From Ifrita kowaldi (lineage: Eukaryota; Chordata; Aves; Passeriformes; Cinclosomatidae): a stretch of 64,000 nt of DNA. Below the pieces are notes generated by a model that searched no databases, was not told where the DNA came from, and worked only from the letters and a program-made list of their open reading frames with translations. Both the position numbers and the translations under genes were made by a program. Below, in pieces: positions 22,501-34,395 of this stretch; within the stretch, counting starts at the first letter, position 1, and every line of letters starts with the position of its first letter. Location: assembly GCA_013398055.1 (NCBI GenBank), contig VZRS01012070.1, positions 124,001-188,000 of the forward strand. Direction: 5' to 3'.

Positions 22501-24886
22501 TTAATGTGATGTCTGTGTGTGCCAGTGCGACCAGCTCCTTGTTCCCTGGTACTTCAGCAAGCTTGCTTGCTCCCTGGGACCCTCTGAGGTGTTAATTGTT
22601 TGGCCCGCAGCAACAGCCTTGCTCCTTGTTGTCCAGACAATAACCAGCCCCTGTGTCATCAGCATTAGCTGTCAGCGTCATCAAACAGCAGTAAAATCTG
22701 GGTCTGAGAGCTGTTTCACAACAGCTGCTTGTGGCCTGGCAGGGAAGGAAGCTTTCCAACTCCGCACTCTCTCTAATGCATTTTATATTTTCAGTCTTCT
22801 TCTTCACCACCTAACAGGACATACTTCCAAAGTCTTTGGGCCCTTTTGCAGGGCTTGAGGAGGAGGAGATGGAAATGACAGAGGTAGCTACAGGAAGTGG
22901 AAAAGAGGAAGACAAACTGTGAAACAGCAGAGGTGGCTGAGGCTCATATTTCCACACTTCCCAGCCACCAGGCAGCACAGGTGGGAACAGACTCTTTCTG
23001 TGAATGCGGCCACTAGATCCTGAGCAGTCCTAGGATTTCATACAGTAAATTTCAGCAGATAACCCTTTTTATGTCACTTCATGTTCACTGCAGTTCTGGG
23101 ATAACTCTAGAGCTGCCACATCACACTTACCTCAGACTCTTTGTGTTCAGCACAAGCTGGCTCTCCCCAGACCTGTACCCAGATAGGCATCATTCTCAAG
23201 GGACCGATGGGAATGGGAAGAGTATCCTGTGAGTGAATGCACTGCATGACCGTGCTCAGGAGTCTCAAGTCCTTGTAAGTTTTCCCCCCACTGATTGCTT
23301 TTCCAGATAAGGCAAAAAGAAACCTCTTACAGTTAAATATTCATTTGATTTAAGTGGGAAAATGTTGCTGCTCTTTGCATACCTTAGGCTCATCTTTTCA
23401 AATGAGAATGGAAAAACAATGTTCAGTGTTCAAAATCCGTAAATGACTTGCATTAATACCTTTATCCCTTAACACATGGAACATAAAATTCAAAGTTTCA
23501 CTGGGCTTTTTTCAAAATATGCAGAGGTTGTTCCTGAATTTCTATAAGAAAGACCACTCCAGGGAAAGTGTATAATAACTCTGGTGGGAAGTCTGTATGC
23601 TTAAGAAAAAAGAAATAAGAAAGAATCCTTACATCTTCAGCTTAGCAGATTCACTGGCTTACCTACGTGGTTGCATTTAAAACGTTGATATAAAGCTTGT
23701 AATAGAACAAGTACATGTAGAAGTGAGACTGTCCTACAGACCCTGTGTACTGTACATCCATTGCTCACTGACTGCGGTTTTACTTTGGATTCTTGTTGTG
23801 ACACTGAAGATGAAAGAGCAGGCTTTACCTGAGGAAAAAAGAAAAGGAGAAAAGTAGAGTACAGCTAGGGAAAGAAAGGATGGAAAAAACTGTAGGAATG
23901 AAAACGTTTGATGTTGCATTTTCTATCTTTAATTGGAAAAGGTAGAAAAGCTGTGCAAAATCACATTATCCTTATCCTGAGGAATAGGGGTATTGAAGAT
24001 GTGATTGCAGCTGGATAGGGAGAATATGACTTCAGCACTCTGCAGGGTCCATGGAAAAAGAAGAGGCGTGCTCCGCACAAGGCTAATAGCTCCTGGTGCT
24101 GCTCAGAGTACCTCTAGCAGCAGCTCCTGTATGCAGTTAAGATGCTGCTGGATCCAACATAACCTGGGGTACCATCTCAGTGTGTTAACCTAGGCTGCTG
24201 AGCTGGTGCTATAGTGGTCTCAGGTCCTTCTGATCCTTCCAGGGACACCACACTAGAAGCAATAGATCCTTTATGTCAGCCTGTCTATGGATTTCTCTGA
24301 TTAGAAAGAGAAAGAAAGGCACACCATGAGAGGGAGACAGAGTGCCATATGAAATGTGTGCAGTTCCAGGGGACTTTTACTTAATATGAACCCAGAGATA
24401 TCCCTATGTATTTACTCACTGTTATTGTTTTGACTGCCCACTGACATTCAATTGTCAGAGTTCTATTTCAAATTTAGTAGGTTGTGTTTCCTTTGCTGTT
24501 ACCTTTTGTCCTGACACAAATAGGTCCAAATCAACTTGTCATTGAGAAAATGGGATCCGGTATTTCACATCTCCTGTAATTGCTTCCCTTCCTTCCCTTT
24601 TTATCTCTGTCTTTCTACAGCATTTTCACTCTTTTTTTCTCTGTTTTTGTTTTCCTTTATGGCATATCCAGGAAAAATGAGGTAGGATTAAGTGGTGAGT
24701 GAAGATAAATTAATGTGTGGTTATGGGCATGCCTGCATTTGATGATGGTGAGACACAGAGAAAATCATCTACATAAAGCAAATCTGATAGCAGTAGAAGA
24801 CAGCAAAGCTTCCCCGAAATCATCCAGGTCCACATTTGGCCTGTCAGCATTTGCTTTTGACAAAGGAAGTGCATCTTTCCATTTAC
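19504..24886. other. Unique non-coding DNA, no gene seen
   Basis: The largest open frame of the whole window lies here (155 codons, minus strand, 20728-21195). It has no recognisable domain, lies in mixed-composition DNA and is not called. An inverted repeat with octamer-like arms is at 21756-21778. The segment 22540-22850 has a 113-codon plus-strand frame and dense short motifs but no known product. No transposable element is recognised in this 5.4-kb stretch. Confidence 0.55.
21756..21778. repeat. Inverted repeat with octamer-like arms
   Basis: TGCAAATCC (21756-21764) and GGATTTGCA (21770-21778) are exact reverse complements around AGGTT. Each arm holds TGCAAAT, the core of the POU-factor octamer site (ATGCAAAT). 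Function is inferred from the motif only. Confidence 0.7.
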
Positions 24887-24996
24887 AAAATCACAGGATC
24901 ACAGAATAAGTTGAGTTGGAAGGGACCCACAAGGATCATCGAGTCTAACTCCTGGCCCTGCCCAGGACATTCCAAGAGTCATACCATGTGCCCNTG
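24887..24996 (-). mobile_element. CR1 LINE fragment, 3' end
   Basis: A minus-strand CR1 3' end. The plus strand reads AAATCACAGGATCACAGAAT, then GAGTTGGAAGGGACCCACAA and GGATCATCGAGTCTAACTCC followed by TGGCCCTGCCCAGGACATTC. These parallel the CR1 at 26947. The match fades just after the single undetermined base at 24994. Only ~110 bp remain, and it is non-coding. Confidence 0.9.
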
Positions 24997-26946
24997 TTTG
25001 CCTTCCAGTTTCCAGAGATGGAAGTCCTCCTAGGAAAACAAACCAAAAACACAACCTGAACATGAAAATAGACTCCTGACCCATCCTCCTGCATACTGTA
25101 GTCCTCATTCTTGACTCTGTGCTTGTACAGGAGGGGATGAGGCGAGGTTCTTCCTCCCAGAAGCCTTTCCAAATCCTTCCTGAACAACACTCCATACAGG
25201 GTATGTTGTTCAGACTCATGAAAAACTGACTGAGGATTTAGACAGAGAAACCCCCAAGGAATCTTGAGCACACATCAGGCTCTGTGAGTACTTTCTTTCT
25301 TTATACATCAGACCTAGGGGAGCTGAAATGCGTGTAAAAGATCTCTAGAATAATCACCCTTGTGTTCTGCAATGGGTAGCATCCTCCATCCACGGAACAG
25401 AAGCTCTCCAGGTAAATATTTGCTGAGCAGTGTCACAAAATATCAGCTCTGACATTCTGAGTCTACTTAAATTTGATTTCAATTGTACTTCTGGGTCCAC
25501 TTCAATTTGATTTCAGTGGTACCGATGCCATAGAATATATTATCTTACTGTCTTTCCACTGACTTTTCATTGACCTGTTGGTGGCTCACTGTGTTTGGAC
25601 TTAGAGAATTTCTTATTTCAAAATCTTTGGAGTTTCATTAGCTGCAACTCATAGTTAATTTCCAAAAAATGTACTGTCACTGGAAAATTCCAGGTTTCAC
25701 CATCACTGTCCGGGGTGAAAATTTTCCTTTTCTTGACTTTAGGCCCAAGGCAGACTTAGGACAGCCTGCTCTGACAACGCTTCAGATAAACCTTCCATAG
25801 TGTGCAAGCTAGGACAAACCAGTAAGCTGACAGGATACATCCAGGGAGACTCTCCATGCTGAAGAAGATTCAGGTAGAGATTTATGAGAGGAGTATGAGG
25901 TATGATCCAACACTTCAGTGTGAGGTTGTGGGAGTCCTTACTGCTAGTTCTCTCACATTTTCAGCATCATGTGCAAAAGACACTGAATTTGCAAAACTGT
26001 GTACAACAGTGGTAATACTGATGTCCTGCTGGACTATAAACTTGGATCATTACAGCTGACTGCCTAAGGTTCCCCTTTACTCCTGTGAGAGACACCCTGG
26101 AGTGCTTTTTCCAATTCTCCTCTAAACTGGTATGTATAGTTGCTGTGAAATTTAAATTATCTTTGTAACCATGTTTAAAGGAGGGGAGTGGGGGGCCAAA
26201 GAAGCATGATTACTGTGTCAAATAACTGTGTTTCCATATAGTTGACTTTTGAGCCTGTTGCCTTCACCCAACATCCATTTTGCTGCCCTACTTTCTAAGC
26301 AAAAGAATGCATTCCTCCTCAAGATGCGACTGTCATTAGCACTTTGATGGCGTGCAAGGTCAGTGTTCAATCCTCAGCCTTTCTTTCTCTTTTGATATGG
26401 GATTCTTAGGATTATGTTTTTCAGTTCTGCTGTGGGAAGAACCACTCTTTGCTAACATTTATTTTTAACAGAAAATTGGCCTGCAGTGGCAGAGGACATC
26501 CAAAATCCCATTAGTACTGGTTGGAACTCCAGGAGTCTCATTAGTGACAAGATGATTTGATATTGGTGTTTAGAAAATGTACCTGGCATACCAAGTGTAA
26601 GCAGCTGTGTTGTCCCTAAGAAAAGGTAACCACAACTTGACAGTTTTACAAGAAAATTTGACATGGGAAAGCTCCCAAAATAAGAACTCTGCTCAAGCCA
26701 TTGGGCTGATTTGTTGGACTTGTTTATGCCTATCCATCTCGAGCCAATTTTGGGCATAAGATTTAAAATATATCTCTCTGCTGTATTCCTAACTTTCCTG
26801 TTACGGAACTTTGCTGCTTTGAAACTGAAGAGTTTTATTTGAAGCCCACTGTATCAGACCCCAAACCCTACACCACAGCCTCTGTGAAGATCACTCCCTT
26901 CCAAGCATGTCCGAACAGTTCAGGTGTCAACTGTGCCCCCAAACTT
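24997..26946. other. Unique non-coding DNA, no gene seen
   Basis: Open frames of up to 108 codons near 24899-25271 run partly through the CR1 fragment and are not called. A near-duplicate of 27 bp lies at 25462-25522. Otherwise nothing is recognised. Confidence 0.55.
25462..25522 (+). repeat. Imperfect 27-bp direct duplication
   Basis: TCTACTTAAATTTGATTTCA then ATTGTAC (25462-25488) recurs as TCCACTTCAATTTGATTTCA then GTGGTAC (25496-25522), with 22 of 27 bases equal. It looks like an old local tandem duplication with period 34. Confidence 0.8.
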
Positions 26947-27342
26947 ACAGAATCACAGAATCACTGCATATTCTCAGTTGGAACAGACTCAAAAGGATCA
27001 TCGAGCCCAACTTCTGGCCCTGCACAGCACCATTCCTGAGGGTCACACCACGTGCCCGAGAGCATTGTCCAAATGCTTGTTGAACTCTGTCAGGCTGGTG
27101 CTGTGACACTTCCCTGGGGAGCTGTTCCAGAGCCTGACCACCCTCTGGGTGAAGAACCTTTTTCTAATATCCAACCTAGACCTCCCCTGACACAGCTTCA
27201 GGCCATTCCCTTGGGTCCTGTCACTGGTCACCACAGAGAAGAGATCAGTGCCTGCCCCTCCTCATCCCCTCAGAAGGAAGTTGTAACTGCAATGAGGTCT
27301 TCCCTTAGCCTCCTTTTCCCCAGGCTGAACAGACCAAGTGAT
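26947..27342 (-). mobile_element. CR1 LINE fragment, 3' ~400 bp
   Basis: The best preserved minus-strand CR1 of the window. It is recognised by CAGAATCACAGAATCACTG at the 3' terminus and by AGGATCATCGAGCCCAACTT. Further in are GCCCGAGAGCATTGTCCAAA, CCACCCTCTGGGTGAAGAAC, CTAATATCCAACCTAGACCT, TCACCACAGAGAAGAGATCA and CCCCAGGCTGAACAGACCAA. It is 5' truncated at about 27342. The 97-codon plus-strand frame inside it is an antisense artefact. Confidence 0.96.
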
Positions 27343-28724
27343 TAAGCAGGTGGCAGGTTGGAATATGAGTAGTATTTATCTGCATCACTGATGTTAAGTC
27401 AGTCTCAATGCTGGTTCATCCATGGGGGTGAAGCCAAATTTGTGCAATGTTCCCATCTGGCAAATGACATCTAGGGACCTCTCCATAATATGAGGCAGTG
27501 ATTCCTAGGGAGCAAATAGTGTTCAAATAGTCACTTAGAAGACTGGTGATGGGGCAGATATAAGTTTATAAGCCCAGGCAGACATGGAAGTGTTATTGCT
27601 CCCACAGGAGACAGCTGGTGCCTGCTGGATAAGTGTAGGAACAGTTTTGCAGTTCAGACTACAGTGTCATCCAGCCCTGAGCTCTGCTTTGACTTTTTCC
27701 TTCCCACATGTGATTTCCAACAGCCCACTGCCAAGCTGACATTTCTTCTCACTGCAGCTCATGGATGGCTTCATTGATGTTTGGAAAATCCAACGGGGCG
27801 TTGTGACTGAGCTGTGTCAGAAGGATTGACAGGTTTGTACACATACAGTGGGCTGGGGCATCCAAGAAATTCTGATGACATATCACATGTGAAGGCAGAA
27901 GAGATAATGGATTTGGTAGGCTGAGGAGCAACCAAAGCAGGTTTCAGCTCATGAGCCTTGAGGAGGAATGGGGCCAGTCAAGAGTTTGAGTTTGGTGCAT
28001 GGTATTACTGAGATACATGAAGGGGAGGCAAAGAAAGATGAACGGATGAACAGCCATGAGAAAAGAGAGCCATTAGATTAGGGGGAGAATTCAAGGAAGA
28101 AGAAGGAAGAAAAACCACAAAAGAATATCTTCCTCACCAAAGACGACTGCTATGAGCTTTGCTCTTCCTTCTTACCACACCCCACCTCAGGAAAGAAACT
28201 ACATTTGACTTTCATGCTTTCATCACTAGTGTCCCCATAAGGAAGAACAGCCTGTTGAGTTTGCACATTCGCAGAGCAGAGCAAACCTCTTCCCTAACTC
28301 CATTAGGAGATTCTTATCATTCTTCCTAACTTTTCTAACAGAACAGTTCTTATACAGAACTTATATTTACTGCAGGTCTCCCCTAAAAGTCCAGTGGCAC
28401 AAGTATCCACTGTCTTACCACTATCCCCCCAAGTGGATAACGACTGACCCTGTATTTAAGTCACTGTGCTGCTAATCCAGGAGGATAGTCTGAGTACCCA
28501 AGTCTGCCGAAAGCTGTGGAGTTTGCTTTGGTTTCCATTTGCCACTGTGAAATGGAAAATAGGAACACCTCTTTCTTCCTTTATTCAGTGGGACCATGTA
28601 CATGGGTAGGTCCAAGAGATGCAATCCTCCTCCAGCTTTGAACCTGTGGAACAGAAAGCAGAAATGTCAAAATATCTGTCTGAGGGTAGCCATGAAGGTA
28701 GCCCAGCCAAATGTTTCCTCTCAG

Positions 28725-28750
28725 TGGTCCATCTTATTGGTCCATCTTAT
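28725..28750 (+). repeat. Perfect 13-bp tandem doublet
   Basis: TGGTCCATCTTAT occurs at 28725-28737 and immediately again at 28738-28750. Confidence 0.92.
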
Positions 28751-28911
28751 CTAGTTAGTCTGTAATCTCTTGGAGGAAGGTACTGGCTACCAGTATGGGC
28801 TTTACCTGTTAGGGAATTAGGATCTCAGTTTTCTGTCTTGTCCCTCTTAACATTTCCTTCCTCTTCATTCCCCAAGAGCACTGCAGATTTCAAAATACTT
28901 CCTTGGCAGCT

Positions 28912-28957
28912 TCTTTTGTTAGTTTTTTATTTTGTTTTGGTTTTTTTTCTTTGTTGT
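28912..28957. repeat. T-rich low-complexity tract
   Basis: TTTTGTT-type words and an eight-T run on the plus strand. Similar in style to the tracts at 2.8, 51.9 and 52.5 kb. Confidence 0.8.
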
Positions 28958-29254
28958 CAAGAGCGTCTAAAGATTCATCTGGAGGTGTATATGCAACATG
29001 AAATTTCTCACAGTTTGGGCTGCCTTATGTCTGTGTTTTTAGCAAGGTCAGCTCTGAGAAAGGATTTGTCTTCTCTTGTATGCAAGCTTTGTCATTTTGC
29101 CATTTGTCTGTGCTGTTCGCCAAGTTTCACTGAAAAAGTCAAGCTCCCTTCCACTCCTTGCAAATCAGGGCAGCAGCCACAGCACTGCACTGTGCCCACA
29201 TGAAATGTGTGTGTGTCTGTGGGGAAGGGAAGCAGAAGCCACCCTTTATGGCTT

Positions 29255-29372
29255 GTGTTTGATCTAGCCCTGCTCTGCTTTGGGCACTAGCTCTTCCTTG
29301 AGCAGGGTCTTGGATCAGGCAGTATCCAAGAGTCCCTTCTGACCTAGGTTTTTCTCTGATCCTGTCTCGGTG
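29255..29372 (+). mobile_element. Diverged CR1 3' end (probable)
   Basis: TTTGATCTAGCCCTGCT, CTTGAGCAGGGTCTTGGATC and GAGTCCCTTCTGACCTAGGT, then TTTTCTCTGATCCTGTCTC, follow the order of a CR1 3' end. The CR1 form is 'ctagccctgcttgagcaggggg ttggac...', 'gaggtcccttccaacct' and 'tgattctgtg'. A short insertion (GGCACTAGCTC) interrupts it. Divergence is high, so confidence is moderate. Confidence 0.6.
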
Positions 29373-30490
29373 AGACAGGCTGTAACAGACAGAATACCAG
29401 ATACCCTCATTTGCTCTGCCATACTATTTTATGGGGGAAATCTAGACCTTCCAAAAGTCACTACACAAATTTTAGCTCTTAATTCCAGTCACTCTAATGA
29501 AATGAATAGATCACATAGGAGAGAACATCTGTTACTGAAGAAGTGAATCAAGGCCACTTATTTATATATTTCACTTCAAGCAACCAGTTTGAAAATCTCA
29601 GCATCCTTGAATACAAGTGTTGTCTGTTGACACAGCTGCTACTCTCTTGCCATTGTCTCTCGACATTCTTCCAGCCTGATACATTACAACAGCACAGCTG
29701 AAAGCGTCGCGGGCAGCATTGTATGAAGCTTGTCAGCTCCCCTCTTTCTTCCCATGCAGTCATAGCCCGGGTAACCACTGTGTGTGGACTGGTGATGCTG
29801 TCTGCTAAAAAACTGTTGCTTGAGAACAGGTCGGTAGATTCCCAAAGAGTGCAGCTTATGCTTTAGGCTTCCTTATTTAAATATATGCATGGACTGGAGG
29901 TAGTTTTGATCCAAATCCAAAAATCAACATACACCTGGAAGATTTATTTGGGCCTTTGGATCTCCTTTTTAAGCCATTTGGATCCAAATTCCTCCAAGTT
30001 TCACAACTGTCTAGATTTATGCAGTGAATAGTGATGGAGCAGATGTGGTAAGAGTCCGAGACACTAAAAATTATGGAGGCAGAATTATAGTTCCAAGTAG
30101 GATGTTTTTCATGGTTTAGTATGGGACCCCTTCAGGGGTAATAAAGTTCAGATTTGTGTGCTCAAGGAGAGTCACACCTCGCTGATACTGCCAGCAATGC
30201 CCTCCTTCCTGTGTCTGTACCCTGTGCAGCAAACCTCCATGGTAAAAGAGTGTGTTCTCCAACTGGAAAACTACTGACAAACCTTTTGTATTAAGAAGAG
30301 AGCACTGACTTGGACACAGAAAGTGAGGGAAACAGAAAGAGAAGGTGATTTCAATTTTACAATAAAAGTAGAAATGATTATGATTAAAAAAACCCAATTA
30401 TTTTTCTTTTAAAAATTGGTTAAAAAGCACTGGAAGAAGTTTTTCTGTCTACTCCTTGACATTTCCCTGCTCCTCCAGGAATTCCTATTT

Positions 30491-30680
30491 AGCCTAATTA
30501 GGCTCTGTTTCTCCTGCATTTGGGTTCCATAACTCATTAGCTTCCAGCTGGGCAACTCATGATTCTAGGATGTCTAATTACCTTCTTCTAGCAGATATCC
30601 TGATTGCCTCTGGTCAAAAAATGCTGATCCAGTCCCCTCAGCTGATCTGAACTGATCTCAAAATGAGTTATGTCATTAGC
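30491..30680. promoter_or_regulatory. Homeodomain-type motif cluster with palindrome (candidate)
   Basis: AGCCTAATTAGGCT at 30491-30504 is a perfect 14-bp palindrome around TAATTA, a typical homeodomain dimer core. Nearby are CTCATTAGC (about 30533-30541), TCTAATTACC (30573-30582) and GTCATTAGCC (30672-30681). Such clustering is common in vertebrate developmental enhancers, but AT-rich DNA also yields TAAT by chance. Function is inference. Confidence 0.3.
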
Positions 30681-33600
30681 CCCTTCTAATTTCATCCGTT
30701 CTTTCTACTTATTCCCCTTGGCCAAGATCAACATCTCATGTGATCCGATGTGGCAGAGGACCAAGAATGTAACACAGTTGGCATCTTAAAGGGGAACACT
30801 CACTAACTCTATTGGTCTGCATTATTTTGAAAATATCAAGAAGTTTAGTTTGAGGTTACTGAGGCCCACAGATGGATGAATATCTTCATCTCTTTCAGCT
30901 AACCACAGAGGCCAACTCTTTTTCTCTTCTTTTCAACGGTGACATTAAATCCATTTTAATCAGGTATGAGACCCTAATTCAATTTTGACTCTTTTCTGGG
31001 ACTGTATCCAAAGCTAATTTTTCACAGTCACATTCAAGTTTAGCTCAGTCAAATTCAAAGCAAAGTTTATAATTTTCTTTTAAATTTGGATAACTACATC
31101 AATGTACATCCAGACTTTAGTAAGAGGCTCATTCCATTCTTTTTGTGGTTCAGTTTATTCAGATTTAATTGACTAATATTCTCTAAAGACAAAACTTCTT
31201 CCGTTGCAAGAACTAACCCTTATTTATCCTCAAAGATTGTAATTTTTGTCTATAATAAATGCCCCAATCACAAGACATCTGCTGTAGCAGGGAAGAATTG
31301 CACAGTTCGAATTGTTAAGACAGATCAGGATTGAAGTGTTTAGTTGATTTATTAATGACAGGTACTTAAATACCAATTGGCAAAATAAATGTTCGGGATA
31401 CAATGACAGCAATAGACCAACTGATAAACCACAAGACCAAACTCTTCCCCCTTACAACTTTGTACACCTACACATTTCTAAACATCTTTTTACAATTAGT
31501 CCAAAATTTATAATCCCGCTGATATACATACACAGAATTAATTTTCCAACTGTTAAGAGAGCTAGAGATTGTCAGTAGATGGGACTACATGACTGAGATA
31601 GCTACAACGTGATCTCTCATATTTGTTCTAAATTGCATTAAATTGTGTTCTCTCTTTCCAGTAGCCTCTTCCTGTCTCGCTTTCCCAAGCTTTATATAAC
31701 AATTTCACTTGGGCTGCAGAGAATTTTGAAGACATTCCATTGAATCGTTTTCTTATTTCTCATTGCTGTAGACTATTGTTTCCAGACTAAAGGCTGCAGC
31801 TAAAGTGTCATTTTCTTATGTGAAAAAAAGAAACTTTTCCTCTCCCTAGAACAAAAGTATCTGCCTATTGTCCGTCATGAATAAAGGCTTCTTTATTTGA
31901 TTATATCCTCACTAATTACAGAAAAGTTCTTTGCTGATATTCTGCCACTCACCATGCTCTGATGATTCAGTCACCTGGAGGTGATGGAGATTGTGGTTCA
32001 GCTGTAATTGAGACAGTCCTTCTAAATCATTGCTCAGCAGTCGGTCACTCTTGAGTATGGGACTGTAACCACCACCCTAAAACTCCTGCTCTGATCCAGG
32101 TGCTTAGGGATACGAGAGGCTGAGGAAGTGGCTTGTGTTGCCATTACCAGAGTAGCATTGGTACTTCAGACAGAGCTCTGTATTTCTGTGGCAATGATAT
32201 CTGGAGCGAGCCAGGGACACGGCAGTGAATTCATGCTTGCGGTGTCACTGCAAGCACATCGAATCTGCTTTTCAGGTGTGGAAGTTGATACCTGGAAAGG
32301 TGACTTATTTAAGACCACACAAACTAGGTTAAAGGGATTAGACTCTGGAAAATATGTTTAACCCAAGGGACTATGACTTTTTTCCTGTCAGGATTCTGAG
32401 TTTCCAAACTGGGATACTTTGAACAGATGATGTTCAAATTAAAGCAGTAAGGCTGATCTTATGTTTCAAGAATTTCCACCCTAAAGACTGTATACTGACT
32501 TCATTTTCTCATTACTTCACCAAATATTTTGATATCCAGTTGTGAATTTGAGTTTCCCTTCAGTTGTTACATTTCCCCATGAAGTGACAATTTTTCATCT
32601 GTCATTAAAAAGTGTGTCATAAAGACCTCGGCCATGGCATAGAAAGGTGATACCTTTATGAGGATAAAATGTTTTGCTTTTGGAGCAACGGTGTTGTCAA
32701 AGATAAGGGGTTTTTTCCTTCATAACGCTTTGATGGAATATTATTTCTCTTATGCCTACTTATTATAATCTATGATTTGGTGGTTTTTACTTTTAGCAGA
32801 GATAGTTAACTCCTTGTCTTAGGCGTGTTGACCACTTTAAGTTCACGTGTTTGTCAGGTGTGCAATTTATAAAGTCCTTTTGCTGACATAAATGCAATGT
32901 GGTGTGTCCTTCCATAAGTGAAATGACAGATCTTGCTGTTAAAAGGATCAGCTGATGTAACACATTTTACTTTTTCAAAGGAATAACAACTTCGTAAGAG
33001 TAAATAACATCTTTCCAAGAAGTTGCTGCTACCTCTTTAGGTGCAGGTGGATGTGCTCCCTCCCTCTTACACTCCAAAAACTGGGTTGCCTGATATTTTG
33101 CCCTGGTGTGCCAACAATAGCATAATATGATAGATTAATCCAAGGCAGTCACAATTAATTCCTCACCAGTTTTAATTTAATTTTCCTTTCTACATAAACC
33201 CAATTTACCTCTGTGGAGGTGTGACATGTCTGATTACACACAGAGATGCTGGGAGCAGCCATGCTTGGAGAGGGAGAGGGAGGGAGAGTGAGACAAGAGT
33301 GAGCTCTGTGCATGATGTGATAAGAGATCAAAGCTAACAGAGCTCCTCAATATTTCTATTAGCAATAATTCAAAGGGATGTGCATCTCAAATGTACCTCT
33401 GTAACTGCTTTAATTGCAGAGATAATGACTCTGAATCCTGGTAAAGAAAAAGAGTTAGGGGTCAGTTCTCTAAGCAGCAGAAATTATGGAAATTAGAAAG
33501 TCTAGTTAAGGTAAATAATCCTCGTAACCTCTTGCTTCCTCCTGGCTTTAGAGTACTTGATTTTCAGCTCATGAGAGAGTAGCTGAGCAGCGGATGGTGA

Positions 33601-34370
33601 TGTGCATTGGCCCTCTTGCAGGAAGCAGAGGCAGATTTTAAAATGATCTTTAAGCTCTACCACGGGCTTTCTGTTTTGCCTCCCTTTCATGACCTTCTAT
33701 ACCAGCTCCAAGAACAAACTTTCAAAGGTTTTTCAAATTTTCCTTTCCCTTGGTAGCGTGGGCTTGGTTGAGCATGTGCGTGAGTTAATGTGTGTGTGTG
33801 CATCCCTGTGAGATCCCATGGCTTTGTAGTGAATTCTAATTCTTTAAAAGCTTATGGGCCACACTCCCAAAGCACAGTCTGTTTAAATAATTTCATTCAA
33901 CTGGAATTACATATTCCAGAAATTTGAGAAGTTTAGCAGCAATGGTGGCTTTAAATATTTTAACATATTTGAAGACAAAACCTTTCATTGTGACTAGGTT
34001 TGGCCCATGTGAATTTTAAGCAAGTGGTAAAGCTTAAAATCACAGGGGCTGTTGTGACACTCCAAGGTAAAGGTTAGAAGGCAGGAGACTGACAGGTATT
34101 TTAACTGTCCAACGCACATGGGCAGCCCAAGGGCTTGGCGTGCTGAGAGACTTACTCCCAAAAGGAGAAAAGTCTTGTGTGGGAAAATAATCATAAAAGT
34201 GACACCCAGCAGGGATATAAACATCAGAGATCAAGTGGAAAGGTTCATCAGTGCCAGTATCGTTATAGGTGTTGGGATACGAATACATTTTTCAGATACT
34301 GAAGACTTTTGATTCAAAAATCAGACTTTGCAGCCCAGAGATGAGCCTGTGTCACACTGCAGCCTGGTTC

Positions 34371-34395
34371 TCACCTGCACTCACCTGCACTCACC
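34371..34395 (+). repeat. Tandem 10-mer with CACCTG E-boxes
   Basis: TCACCTGCAC occurs at 34371-34380 and 34381-34390, followed by TCACC. Each unit holds CACCTG, the E-box preferred by Snail, ZEB and E2A-type factors. A third, inverted half (ACAGGT) follows at about 34396. Confidence 0.75.

Larger units (their letters stand above)
27343..29254. other. Unique non-coding DNA, no gene seen
   Basis: A perfect 13-bp tandem doublet lies at 28725-28750 and a T-rich tract at 28912-28957. The 121-codon plus-strand frame at 28838-29203 runs through the T-rich tract and shows no domain. No gene is called. Confidence 0.55.

Noticed and set aside
29373..29800. Possible terminal exon in a T/C-rich neighbourhood
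   Set aside because: No acceptor followed by an open, family-like frame could be found.
31300..31320. CAGTTCGAATTG looked like a tRNA T-loop
   Set aside because: No matching T-stem, acceptor stem or A/B box spacing around it.
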